This document shows, piece after piece, positions 12,285 through 22,917 of a stretch of DNA of 64,000 bases. The translations under genes were made by a program, and so were the position numbers. The notes beneath the pieces are model-generated. The model had not been told where the DNA came from, ran no database searches, and saw only the letters and a list, made by a program, of their open reading frames with translations. The stretch is from Cryptomeria japonica (Eukaryota > Streptophyta > Pinopsida > Cupressales > Cupressaceae), in assembly GCF_030272615.1 (NCBI RefSeq), contig NC_081406.1:266152192-266216191 (forward strand), given 5' to 3'. How positions within the stretch are numbered: the stretch's first letter is position 1; every line of letters begins with the position of its first letter.

Positions 12285-12753
12285 CCTAGAATAATGAATT
12301 CCATTTCCTATGATTGGTCCATGCCAACTGGTTGTGTGATGAAAAATATCTGTGCGAATACTAAGGATAAAAGATAAACTAATTAACCAAAAGAAGCACA
12401 AGACATCATGCACCTCAAGATCAAAAGGCTAAAATCAAAGCAAAAACACAAAGAAAAGCTATGCAAACCCCAAATTTTTGTTTCAATTTGATTATTTTGC
12501 AATTGGATGTGTGCTCATGACGTTGATTCAGATGCTCGATTGTGCTCCATGATTTGATGAAGATGATAATGCAAATGATAATGGAAGTGTGAGTGTGAGT
12601 AGTGATTTTGGCAAAGTAGCGATGCGTTGAATGGATAGTGGATTTGAGAGGATTTGGTCTAAAATGGGAGGGATTAAATAAAAGATGAGAGGAAGGAGAG
12701 GGGGTGTGAAGAGGAGACACCTGTCCTGAAAGGGGACAAGTGGCTCAACTTTA
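12285..12753. repeat. Dispersed repeat X, copy 1 (truncated by a Gypsy LTR)
   Basis: From about 12340 to 12745 the sequence matches 29700-30105 closely, for example GCGAATACTAAGGATAAAAG, CACAAGACATCATGCACCTC and GGAAGGAGAGGGGGTGTGA. The second copy continues to the right with different sequence after GTGGCTCAA. This copy is cut there by the Gypsy LTR that starts at 12754, so the Gypsy element inserted into a pre-existing copy of X. Confidence 0.8.
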
Positions 12754-13246
12754 TGTGGGAGCATCCCCGATTCACAACAATCTTGCATCAACCAAAAACA
12801 TTTTCCTTTCTATTTTCCTTTCTGTTTGCAGTTTCAGTTTTCCTTTCTATGTGTCCCGATTTTGGCTCATTAGATCCCATGGAGTTGGATTCTACTTGAA
12901 GACTTGATCATCTTTCTGATTTCAGACCCCATCGCATTTGGAGCACTTTCTGGCAAGATATCGCTATTGGTTTCCATGATAGTGTCTTGTTATTAGATTG
13001 ACAGTTCTTTGTTACTGGTTGTCTGGACCTATTCTGGTGATCTTTCGAAACCCATTCCCAAGCTTGCAGAGCCTTGGGCATTTATTTCAATGTTCCTTGG
13101 CGTGTGACCGACCTTTTCCCACAATCTACGTTTCATCCTTTGGATTTTTCAGAGGAATCTCTTGGCAGAGGCCGACCTTGTTATTTTCATGTTAGGTCTT
13201 GTTCTTCGAGTTTTGATCCCTTTTGGGCCGACTAGATCCTTTGGAT

Positions 13247-13312
<66 letters not shown>

Positions 13313-13591
13313 AATTATGCTTTAGAATAGAACAAAGAAGGGAATCAAGTAGCTAGACTATGCATAGAAGATAGATCTTTCGATTCAAGGTCCTTGTTGT
13401 GACCTTTTCTACAAGGCATGTGAGCCGGTATGTTGTAACTTGGTTGTGACTGGTTGGATGTAATCAGATTTCATGCATTAAAACTATATGTTCTGCATTG
13501 CCTCCATCATATCTATGTCTCCATTGTGTTACTCTTCTTGACCGGTCCGAATTGATCTCCTTGAGGTCCCTCCTCATCGGTGACCACTTCA
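12754..13591 (+). repeat. 5' LTR of the chromovirus, with (AT)30
   Basis: Starts TGTGGGAGCATCCC, ends GACCACTTCA, two bases before the PBS. It carries a perfect (AT)30 run at 13249-13308. The same LTR family recurs at 16163-16860, 24565-25311 (inverted solo LTR) and 55918-56726. Confidence 0.9.
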
Positions 13592-13593
13592 AG

Positions 13594-13605
13594 TGGTATC
13601 AGAGT
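13594..13605 (+). other. tRNA primer-binding site, chromovirus
   Basis: TGGTATCAGAGT two bases after the LTR end, complementary to the 3' end of initiator-methionine tRNA, the usual plant retrotransposon primer. Confidence 0.85.
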
Positions 13606-13701
13606 GAAGTTTTGTTTAGGAGGTTGTGTGTCCTGAATTTCTTTTTGTAGGGTGGAAGATTGCGGATCCAACCTGCAATTGCAGAGGACTAGTGTGAATT
13701 G

Positions 13702-15368
13702 ATGGCGCGAAGAGGAACTAGGAATGGTGGAGCACGTGGGAATTCATACCCTGTTGTGATGGAGATGTTGCAAGGAACAACAACCCGATTAGAAGTTGTT
13801 GAGATAGCCCAGAGAAGAGGCCGACACATTGAAGATGTGAGTGAATATGAAGGAGAAGAAGCCCTGACAGAACAAGTAAACCTATCGATGGTTGATCTAG
13901 ATGAAGAAAGGTTTTTGAGGGTTTTGAGTAGGGAAAATACTAAACCTCCTTTTACCCCACCGAAATATGATGGGAAGTTATATTCAGACGAATTCATGGA
14001 TTGGATCTCGAAAATGGAGAAGTATTTCAATTTTAAAAACACTGCAGAATAGAGAAAGGTGAACTATGCATGTACTCGATTGAAAGGTCATGCATCTCTT
14101 TGGTGGGAGAATTTGCAAGTTGATAGACAAAGAAGAGGTAAATAAAAGATTAAGACATGGGATCAGATGATTCCTAAGTTTAAATCAAAGTTTGTTCTTG
14201 CGAATTATCAAGTGGATTTGTTCTGGAAGTTATAAAATCTAAGACAGAAGGAATCTAGTGTGAAGGAGTACAATGAAGCATTTTACAAGTTGAACATCTG
14301 ATCCAGACATGTTGATGATGAAGTTGAACAAGTTGCAAGATATTTGAATGGATTATGGATGTCTATACAAGATGAACTCAATATAATCAAATTGCAGAGG
14401 TTTGAAGAGGCTAACCAGTATGCCCTAAAGGCTGAAGAGAAATTGAATAAAAGATATGAGGAGAGACAGAGAGGTAGAGGTGGAAGGGTTATCGGAGGAA
14501 TATTTCGAGGAAGAGGATATACCAGAGGATGAGGAACCAATACAAATTAGAACAAGGACAAGGAAGTCAGAAAAGAAGGTAATTCATACTAGAAGGATGA
14601 TAGAAATTTCTATCGGAGGAGAGAACCAGATGGTTACCAGAATGAGAACTTTGGAAGATAGGACGTGAGGACATTTAGAGGAACTTACTTTAAGTGTGGA
14701 GGAGAAGGACACCATGCATTCAAGTGTAAGAGGACAAAGACTATTGAAAGAGCAGTAGTGGTGGAAGAAAACCCCACCAGATCAGACAGTAAACTGGAAG
14801 ATGGAGAAATGTTGATGATGAGGAGAGATTTGTGTCATACTGGAGGAGATGAAGAGCCCTTGCAGAGGAAAAATCTGTTCAAGACCAGATGTAAGGTACC
14901 CCAAGCCTTACCAAATAGCATGGATTTAGGATGAACACAAGTTGTTAGTAAGTGAACAATGTTTGGTGAAATTGAAAATTGAGAATTATCATGATGAAGT
15001 TTTGTGTGATATTATGCCTATCGATATTTGTCATCTTTTGTTGGGTAGACCTTGGCAGTTTGATAAACAAGCAATACATGATAGGAGGAATAATACATAA
15101 ACTATTGTGGCCAATGGGATGAAGCAAACCTTGTTACCTTTGGAGGAACCTTTGAAGAATAAAGTCTGTACGAATGCCAAAATTCGTTTAGTAGATGGAA
15201 GGAAATTCATGGATGGATTGAGACATGAGAATATGTGTTCTGCCTTAATTCCTAAGAAGACTGAGAGACCAAAACTAGGAGGAGAGTACCCAGAAAAGAT
15301 AAGAGATTTACTAACAGAATATGAGGATATCATTTCAAATAATTTACCTGATGGATTGACTGATGGAT
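13702..15368 (+). pseudogene. Gypsy gag, partial protease and RT start
   Basis: ATG at 13702 begins MARRGTRNGG. Downstream are the retrotransposon Gag core (PPKYDGKLYSDEFMDWISKME, LKGHASLWWENL, SVKEYNEAFYKL) and an Arg/Gly-rich stretch. The zinc knuckle near 14686 reads YFKCGGEGHHAFKC, with the first Cys replaced by Tyr. A protease C-terminal part (DEVLCDIMPIDICHLLLGRPWQ) follows, then YEDIISNNLPDGL, the segment just before the RT core. Several stops and frame changes interrupt it. The RT core itself is absent. Confidence 0.85.
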
Positions 15369-15369
15369 A

Positions 15370-16131
15370 GACAAAAGTTGTTACCAAGGTTTGGGAAATT
15401 TGTTGAGATGTTTAGTGGGAGATAAAACTAGAAGTTGGGATTTAATCCTTACATAAGCAGAGTTTGCCTACAACAATTTAGTGAATAGAAGTACCGAAAA
15501 AATGCCTTTTGAGATTGTTACCAGAGTGCACCCTAGAGGTATAGCATAATTGAGAGACATTAGCAGTGAAAACTGGAAGAGTTCACAAGAAGAAGATTTT
15601 GCAGACCACATGGCAACATTGCATGTTCACGTTAAACAACATTCGGAAGACACGAACAACAAATATAAGGAGAAAGCAGATGAGAAGAGGAGACATAATG
15701 ACCTTGAAGTTGGTGATGAAGTGATGGTATATATGAGAAAAGAGATATTCCCGGTTGGAACTTATAATAAGTTGCAGATGAAGAAGTTTGGACCATGTAA
15801 GATTTTGCAGAAGTTCAGTTCTGGAAATGCATATGAAGTGGAGCTACTAGATAGTCTAAGTATTTCACCCATATTCAACATTGCAGATCTTCATAAGTAC
15901 CATGAACTAAAATTCAGTGAGGAAAGTGTTGTAGACTTGGAGAAATAGTTACCCCAAAAGGAACCAGATCAGATTGAAGAGATTTTGGATAGGAGGATTG
16001 GGTGTAGTACCCAGAATAGTCCATATGAGGAATATCTTGTGAAGTGGAAGGACAGACTAGTTGAAGATTCATCTTGGATTTCTCAGGCAGAGGTAGACCG
16101 CCTTGGTTTCCCTTTGACCCCAACAAAGTGA
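15370..16131 (+). pseudogene. Gypsy integrase C-terminus with chromodomain
   Basis: Begins inside the integrase core end (TDG-stop-TKVV, then AEFAYNNLVNRS) and continues through the GPF/Y-type module (KFGPCKILQKF, YEVELL). After one in-frame TAG at 15946 it enters a chromodomain, IEEILDRR, YEEYLVKWK, DSSWISQAEV, ending at TGA 16129-16131. In chromoviruses this domain helps direct integration to heterochromatin. Apart from that TAG the last 190 codons are open. The family call is secure; the clade is not. Confidence 0.88.
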
Positions 16132-16162
16132 GAGGCTCACATTTTCATTAACCTCGGATGTA

Positions 16163-16659
16163 TGATGCAGGAGCATCCCTGGTTCACAACAATCTTGCAT
16201 CAACCAAAAATATTTTCCTCTCTGTTTTGCTTTTCGTTTGGAGTTTCAATTTTCCTTTTTGTACGTGTCCTAGTTTTGGCTCCCCAGATCCCATGGAGTT
16301 GGATTCTACTTGAAGAATTGATCACATTTCTTTCTTTAAGACTGCATCTCATTTGGATCACTTTCTGACAAGATATCGCTATTGGTTTTCATGACAGTTT
16401 CTTGTTACCAAATTGACAGTTCTTTGTTATTGGTTGCCTGGACCTATTTTGGTGATCTTCCGGAACCCATTCCGAAGCTTGCGGAGCCTTGGGCATTGAT
16501 TTTGATGTTCCTTGGCATGTGGCCTACCTTTTCTTGTGATCTACATTTCATCCTTTGGATTTTCTGGAGGAATCTCTTGGTGGAGGCCGACCTTGTTATT
16601 TTCATGTTAGGTCTTGTTCTTCGGGTTTTGATCCCTTTTAGGCTGACTGGATTCTTTGG

Positions 16660-16703
<44 letters not shown>

Positions 16704-16860
16704 AATTATGCTTTAGAATAGAATGAAGAAGGGAGTCAAGTAGCTAGACTATGCATAGAAGATAGATCTTTCGATTCAAGGTCTTGGTTGTGACCTATTC
16801 TACCAGGCCTGTGAGTTGGTATGTTGTAGCCCAGTTGTGACAGGTTGGATGTAATCAGAT
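16163..16860 (+). repeat. 3' LTR of the chromovirus (truncated), with (AT)18
   Basis: Starts TGATGCAGGAGCATCCC and is collinear with the 5' LTR up to GGATGTAATCAGAT, where a Copia LTR interrupts it. Its AT run (16664-16699) has 18 units against 30 in the 5' LTR. Confidence 0.9.
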
Positions 16861-18253
16861 TGTTGGAATTTGTAGGAATATCGTATTGATGAACTATTAT
16901 GTTGTCATTGATGTCAATTATAACTGGTAATGATGTTGTTTTGCAACCGGTAGGTGAGCTAGTGAAGGAAACCGGTATTACTTAAGAAGAAGTGAGATCA
17001 ACCGGTAACCCTACCTATTGATGTGCCAAACCCTAACCGATGGAGCTTGGTCTATCGGTTGTATTGGTTTATGATCAAATGATGAATGGAAATGATTATG
17101 CCATGTATGCATTTTGTATGTGAAGCGTTTCAAATGGTTTTTGGCTCGTAGAGATAACAGTTTTATCTTGGGAATGAGCGAGTACATTGCATGAAGTAGA
17201 AACCGCATGATGAGTTACAGGGATCGATAAAGCGATGATCAAGGAGCATTCAAGGTTGTCTTAAATGGTGTGAAATGATTTCTATGTAATCCAATGGACA
17301 TACATGAACCGATTTGTTTGTAATCTCTATGAGATCTTAGGTTTGTGATGTGTTATCGACCTATTGTTTTGCTTATAAGATCGATGAGTTGTTTTGTTGT
17401 AGTGTTGTAAATTTTGGTTGAATGTAAGAGTGATTGGTTGCTAAACCAGGAGATGGTTATGCAGTATGTGTAAAGGTAGATAGGAGCATGAAAAGGATCT
17501 GATCAAGCAAAGTAGTGCCATTCACCAGATCAACAAACCCCTTTTGTTCTCTGACAATTACAACAATCAAATCCCCTAATAGGGTAAGCTCTAACAAGAT
17601 TAGTGTTATCTAAATCCTCTAACCAAGTGATCCATTAGCTTGTATTTCAAATCCTCTACCGAGGTTACTCCTAATAGGGTATTTCTTCTAATAGGGCATT
17701 ATAGTCAATCCCTTAACTGGGTGGTCCCTAATAGGATTTGTTCTTAAAATGACTTTTATAAAAGCTTTAACAAGCTTGGCTCCTAATAGGCAAACTTCAG
17801 AAGAGTTCAAAATACTTGTGGGTATTCATCCCCACCGTGGTTTTTCCCATTTGGGTTTCCATGTCAAAATCATTGTGTCAAGTGGTGAATATTTTTATGG
17901 TTATGTTTGCTAAGGTTAATTTTCTTAACTACTAAACCCACTTAGATATGATATGATATTGACAACAATCTCAAATGTGCTTTTACTTTTGTCAATAAAG
18001 TATTTAGATGTTTTGGTCAAATGGTTTGAGAGTTTCAGAGTTGTTCTACTGTTATTCTATTATGATAGGCAACTGGTGTACTTGACAGTGATATTGCATT
18101 TGTTAGTTTAGTGTTTGAACCATTTAGTTCTGAGTTTGACTTGAGAGGTTGTTTTTTTTGAGTTTGGTGAAAGTTTAGTCGATTTTCTATCTACTGATTC
18201 ACCCCCCCCTCCTCAGTAGTTGACCGGATCCTTATTGATTCATCATACCATCA
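16861..18253 (+). repeat. 5' LTR of the truncated Copia element
   Basis: 1393 bp from TGTTGGAATT to ACCATCA. It contains the C-rich hairpin (arms 18191-18197 and 18213-18219) 34 bp before its end and the CCCACCGTGGTTTTTCCC module at 17832. Degenerate CCTAATAGGG-type phrases recur at 17570-17790 (for example 17576, 17670 and 17728). Confidence 0.88.
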
Positions 18254-18255
18254 AT

Positions 18256-18267
18256 TGGTATCAGAGC
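18256..18267 (+). other. tRNA primer-binding site, Copia
   Basis: TGGTATCAGAGC two bases after the LTR, complementary to initiator-methionine tRNA. Confidence 0.9.
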
Positions 18268-18323
18268 ATTTTAGGTCCTTTAGTGTTTAAGCCTAACAAC
18301 TTGAGGTAAAGATCTTGAAAAAC

Positions 18324-20710
18324 ATGATGAAGAAAGAAGTTTCAAAGTTTAAAAGGGAAAACTACAGAATATGGAGTTGATAGAATGAAAATCTATTTCA
18401 AGAGTCTAGGAAGTCAATACTGGGAACATGTTGTTACTCAGTATGTTGCACCTAGTGGGACTATGTGTGATGATCAAAAGAAAGAGCAACAAGAAAATAA
18501 TCAAGCATTGGAGGCCATTATTAGTTCTTTGTCTGATTCAGAGTATGTTGATGTCCATGGTGTGACGACTGCTTATGAGGTGTGGAAGAAACTTGAGGAA
18601 ATATATAGCGGTGATGAGAATGTGAAGATTGCCAAAGAAGAGAGTCTGAGAGGTAAATTTGATGACATGTGGATGGCTAAAGGTGAGAATATTCAACACT
18701 ATGGTTAGGGGATAAAGGAGATAGTTGGTGAGATCAAGAGTGCTGGTGGTAAAGTGGAGGATGCCATAGTGGTTAGTAAGGTGTTGAGAACCCTTCTACC
18801 AGTCTATGTTATCCGAGTTGCAGCTATTTAGGAGCTAAAGTCTATTGATAAAACTAAGGTAACTCTTGACTCCATCATTGGTAAGCTTACTGCATTTGAA
18901 TTAAATGGTTATGATGGTAGTGCTCAGAATTCCAAATCTGCATTTAGAGATTCAGTTTCTAACCCACCTATGAGGAAAAGTAGAGATATCAGTCACAATT
19001 ATGAATCTAGATCCAGTAGAGAAGTTGATGATGAAGACAATCTGATTGAGCTTGAAGCATTGTTGGCCAAGTAGTTACCTAGAGGTACTAGTAAGTACAA
19101 AGGTTAATTATCTTTGAAGTTTTTTGCATGTAACAAGATTGGACACATTGAAGCTAACTGTCCTAATGGTGACAATGAGCATAAGTGTGAGAAGTACAAG
19201 AAGTACAAAGGAAAAGGTAAAAGAGATTGTTTCATTGCAGTTGATGGTGGTATCACTGATGAGGAATCTGAGGGAGATGCTAATGAAGACATTGTCTTTG
19301 TTGTCATTAAAGAGGAGACATCTGATTAGAAGGCATTAGTTTCTTGCATGGATAGTTTTGATGATTGGATCATAGATAGTGGTTGTTCACACCACATGAC
19401 CGGTGATCGAAGTAAATTTCTTACTTTGAAGGAATTTGATGGAGGAGTTGTGAGATTTGGAAATGACTCACCCAACAAGGTAAAAGGAAATGGAACCATT
19501 TTTATTAATGGAAAGAGCAGTGCAGATGATGTCTATTGAGTTGAAGGATTGAAGCATAATCTTTTGAGTGTAGCTCAACTCAATGACATAGGTTATCCAT
19601 TGGAATTCAAGAATGGAATGTGCAAAATATATGGGAGCAAAGGTGAACCTATTGCTAATGGAAAGTAGACAAAAGGTAACCTGTTTCACTTGAATCCTAA
19701 AGTCAACAATTGTTTAATTGCTAAAGTAAATGATAGTTGGCTTTGGCATCAGAGATTTTGTCATATAAATTTTGATAACATTGTTAAGGTCAGTAAGTCA
19801 AAGTTGGTAAGAGGTTTGCCTCAGTTGGACAAACTGGTGAATGATCTGTGTAAGGAATGTTAGTTGCGAATGATTACATCCTCAACTTTTAAGAGAAAAT
19901 CCTTCTCAGCAGAACATTTGTTAGATTTGGTTAATACAGACCTCTGTGGACCAATAAGGACTAAAAGTATTCAAGGTGACATATATTTAATGATCTTCAC
20001 TGATGATTGCTCAAGAATGATGTGGATCACATTCTTGAGGGATAAAATAGAAGCCTTTAGTAAGTTCAAGGCATTCAGGGCCTTAGCTGAAAAGGAATGT
20101 GGTAAGAGGATAAAGTGTCTGAGGACTAATCAAGGAGGTGAATTTACTTTAGAGGAATTCACTAGATATTGTGAAGACAATGGAATTAAGAGGCAATTTT
20201 CTGTACCGAGGACACCACAATAGAATGGTATTGTAGAGAGGAACAATCGGTCAATTGTTGAAGATGCTAGAATGATGCTTATACAAGGAGGAGTAGCAAA
20301 AACTTTCTAGAGAGAAAATTTCAGCACAACTGTCTACACTATGAACCAGATATTGGTAAAGAGAGGTAAGGATAAAACTCCTTATGAATACTGGTATGGT
20401 AGATCACCTAATGTTAGTTATTTTAAGATTTTTGGCAGTAAATGTTTCATCAAGAGAGGTGACTATGTTAGTAAGTTTAAGGCTAAAAGTGATGAAGGCA
20501 TATTTCTTGGTTACTCCACTAAGAGTAAGGCCTACAAATGTTACAACAACCGGACACAGAGAATCATTGAAAGTGTTGATTTCCGAGTGGATGAGTATCT
20601 TAAAGTCTCAGGAGAAACTAGTAAGGAGAAAAGGGAAGAAGAACCTTGCATTCTGATTTTGGAAACAAAACCGGTGAAGCCAGAAGCTGGTGAAGTGAAT
20701 GTTGTAGCAC
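18324..20710 (+). pseudogene. Copia gag-protease-integrase polyprotein remnant
   Basis: Starts at ATG 18324. Gag comes first (FKSLGSQYWEHVV, SDSEYVDVHGVTTAYEVWKKL, zinc knuckle CNKIGHIEANC at 19130-19165). The protease follows (DDWIIDSGCSHHMTGDRSKF near 19360-19420), then the integrase zinc finger (WHQRFCHINF, CKEC) and core (NTDLCGP, GIVERNN). The second catalytic Asp is replaced by Asn: LRTNQGGEF instead of the usual LRSDQGGEF. It ends after YFKIFGSKCFIK and KAYKCYNN in the integrase C-terminus. About nine in-frame stops interrupt it; by my count seven are TAG at positions expected to be Gln or Trp. Not functional. Confidence 0.87.
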
Positions 20711-22300
20711 CTAGAGAAGATGGATGGGATGTGATGGAATGGGATACGGGTAGCATGAGATACCATGCGGGGAAAGAGACAGATGATAGACCCAAGGACA
20801 TGCATAATGTTTCCCCAGTCAAGAGGAAAAGAGATGAGAGTCTGATGATGATGATTGGGAAGGATGCATCCTGATGATGATGATGAGATTATGATCAAGG
20901 CTTGAGAACAAGACCAAGGATGTGATTGGATGATCGGATGGATAGTATTGGATAACTGAGGAAGATGGATAGGATTTGCATGAGATGATAGATTGTGAGG
21001 AGTAGATGAATCGAGGGAATGAGGGCACCATGGGATACCACGCTGAAAATAAGAAGGTGTGATGGAAATGTAGATGGGAGGTAGCCAAGAGCTAGATACC
21101 AATGACAAGGGATGAAAGAGGTAGATGGAATGATATGAGAGGATGGATGAAAGTATGAAGGATAGGATGAAAAATATGGAGATGGAAGCACTATGGAAGT
21201 GGTTGGGAGATGAAAGGATGAGGGATGATTAAGAGAGGAACATGTTATGGATGAAAGGATGGAGGAACTTGGAGGTCCAAGGATGGGTGGATGGATGAAC
21301 AAGATAAGATAGCAACGAACTGGAGGATAAGGATTGGTGGATGGATCAAGTTATGAGTGGAGGGATGGATGAATGAATGAATGAGAGATAAGGATTGGTC
21401 GATGAAAGGATATGATAAGATGAGTGACAAGAGGATATAAAGTTGAGGAATATGGATGGAAGATATGGTGATAAATGGGTAAGGACCATGAAGGTATGAG
21501 GAAGGATTATACGGACGACGGGAAGGATGAGTGAATATGAAGGATGAATGAATGACTAGCCTGATAGGGACATGGAGGCTAAGAGGTATCCAGAGAATGT
21601 ATATTATGGGTGCCTTTTCTTTCTTTTAAGATCCAAGGGAGGATGAAGGAAGCTAATTGGATAAGATACGATGGGTATGGTAGGTAGATGGAAATGAAGG
21701 ATGAAATGGCTAGATGTCCATCAGAACTTGCCCCCAAGCATGGAGAGAAAAAGGATGAGGGGAATTACACATGATGCCTGTTTGCCAGATTTTCATCATG
21801 GTACTTGTCCAAGGCACCTGTTTGCGAAGTTTTCACTAGTGGACGTATTTTTCTCTTTAATTTTTTTCTCTTTTTTTTTTGTTTATTTTTTTTGGAATTT
21901 TCTGATTTTTTGGGAGGAAATTTATGGATGGAGAGGGATGAGGATAAAGGGATTTGAAGGATAGATGGATGGACGGATCAAGCATCAAGTTCCATATCAA
22001 GGTAGTAGGAGCCCATTTGAAGTGATCACTGGATGCTGGTACAACTTTATTGGGAATGAGGGAATTACACAAAGGCTTGGATTAGATTGTTTTGATGGGG
22101 AATGTAAGGAATGTAAGGGAGATGGTGGTGGAAAGTGTTCGAATGGAAGAAGGGAAAGTGATTGTGAATGGGGGATGTTGTTAGGACCAACATTGGCACA
22201 TATTGTGGGGGATGTGTGATGAGTGAAGGAGAGATGGATGTAGCATGTGAATATGATGGAGGCATTATGATAGGTAGCTTTGGGACATAGGGACCCAAAA
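20711..22300. repeat. Purine-rich low-complexity block (GGATGGATGAATGA-like)
   Basis: The plus strand is strongly A+G-rich with endlessly varied GGATG, GGATGA, AAGGATGA and GAGATGG words and few pyrimidines other than T. The complementary strand opens chance Pro/Ser/His-rich frames. A short T-rich patch occurs at 21850-21905. No phased unit was found, so it is a degenerate simple repeat rather than a satellite. It abuts the truncated Copia element on the left and the Ser/Pro-rich ORF region on the right. Confidence 0.6.
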
Positions 22301-22917
22301 TGGATTTAGGAAATAGAGGGGGAGAATGTTTAACTGGTGGACTAGCAACTTTGGATGCCATTGGAGATTCTTCTTTTGGATGCACTGCTTCTTTTTTCTT
22401 TGGGATCCACATTGTTTTTTCTTTTTCTTTAGTGGGTCTTTGAGGCCTATGGGATTCATTGCATTTTTGTATCAAATTTTGCACTATTGGAATATGTCTT
22501 TTTTAGTGGACATGGTCATCTTCATATTCTTGTAGCATTGAAAGGAGTGTGTGAACATGGAGGAGATGGAGGGAATATGGGTGAAGTGATGGAGGTAGGG
22601 TGTTGGATGGAATATGAGGACATGTGCCTTTGTTGATCGTGACTAGGAATGAAAGGAATATGGTGTTTATGATGGGTGATGGAGACAGTGGATTTATGTA
22701 TGAAGGGACGAGTAGGAAAAGATGGAGGATGAGATTTTGGGATATAAGGGCCACCCAAAATTGATTTAGCATGCAAGGGATATATGAAGGTAGACTTTGG
22801 GATATAGGGACCCAAAATGGATTTAGATGATGAAGGTGGAAGATGGATGATTTTTTAAGCTTTATATGATGGAGGAGGGGGGATGGTGATAAATGATTTG
22901 GAGGAATGATGAGAAGA
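22065..22917 (-). pseudogene. Low-complexity region after the G-patch ORF, with KSILGPYIPK repeats
   Basis: On the minus strand a phrase encoding KSILGPYxPK occurs three times (near 22800, 22750 and 22290; on the plus strand GGGACCCAAAATGGATTTAG), in shifting frames. One 139-codon open segment (22484-22065) includes it. The text is Pro/Ser/His-rich, like the preceding ORF, so this may be its decayed C-terminal extension. No known domain is visible. Confidence 0.35.

Larger units (their letters stand above)
12754..16860 (+). mobile_element. Ty3/Gypsy chromovirus, internally deleted, 3' LTR truncated
   Basis: The order is 5' LTR 12754-13591, PBS 13594-13605, gag, zinc knuckle, partial protease, start of RT, a deletion junction at about 15352-15370, integrase C-terminus, chromodomain, then 3' LTR from 16163. 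The 3' LTR stops at 16860, where a Copia LTR begins with TGTTGGAATT; the missing end (matching 13479-13591) is not found downstream. The lack of RT, RNase H and the integrase core makes it non-autonomous. Confidence 0.88.
16861..20710 (+). mobile_element. Ty1/Copia element, 3' half missing
   Basis: The 5' LTR, PBS, gag, protease and integrase are present in order. The sequence then changes to purine-rich low-complexity DNA at about 20700-20720, where the integrase-RT linker would be. No RT, RNase H or 3' LTR of this type is found downstream in the window. It inserted into the chromovirus 3' LTR, so it is the younger of the two. Confidence 0.85.

Noticed and set aside
12421-12791. Overlapping minus-strand frames at 12421-12791 and again at 29779-30113
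   Set aside because: They recur because repeat X recurs; compositionally Ser/Pro/His-rich with shifting frames and no domain.
16382-16705. 107-codon plus-strand open frame
   Set aside because: Inside the Gypsy 3' LTR and ends in translated AT microsatellite (Tyr-Ile run).
18256-18267. Match to initiator-Met tRNA 3' end as a tRNA gene
   Set aside because: Only 12 nt match, in the primer-binding position; no cloverleaf.
20608-21302. Several overlapping minus-strand Pro/Ser/His-rich frames
   Set aside because: Produced by the purine-rich simple repeat in all frames; no start or domain favours one.
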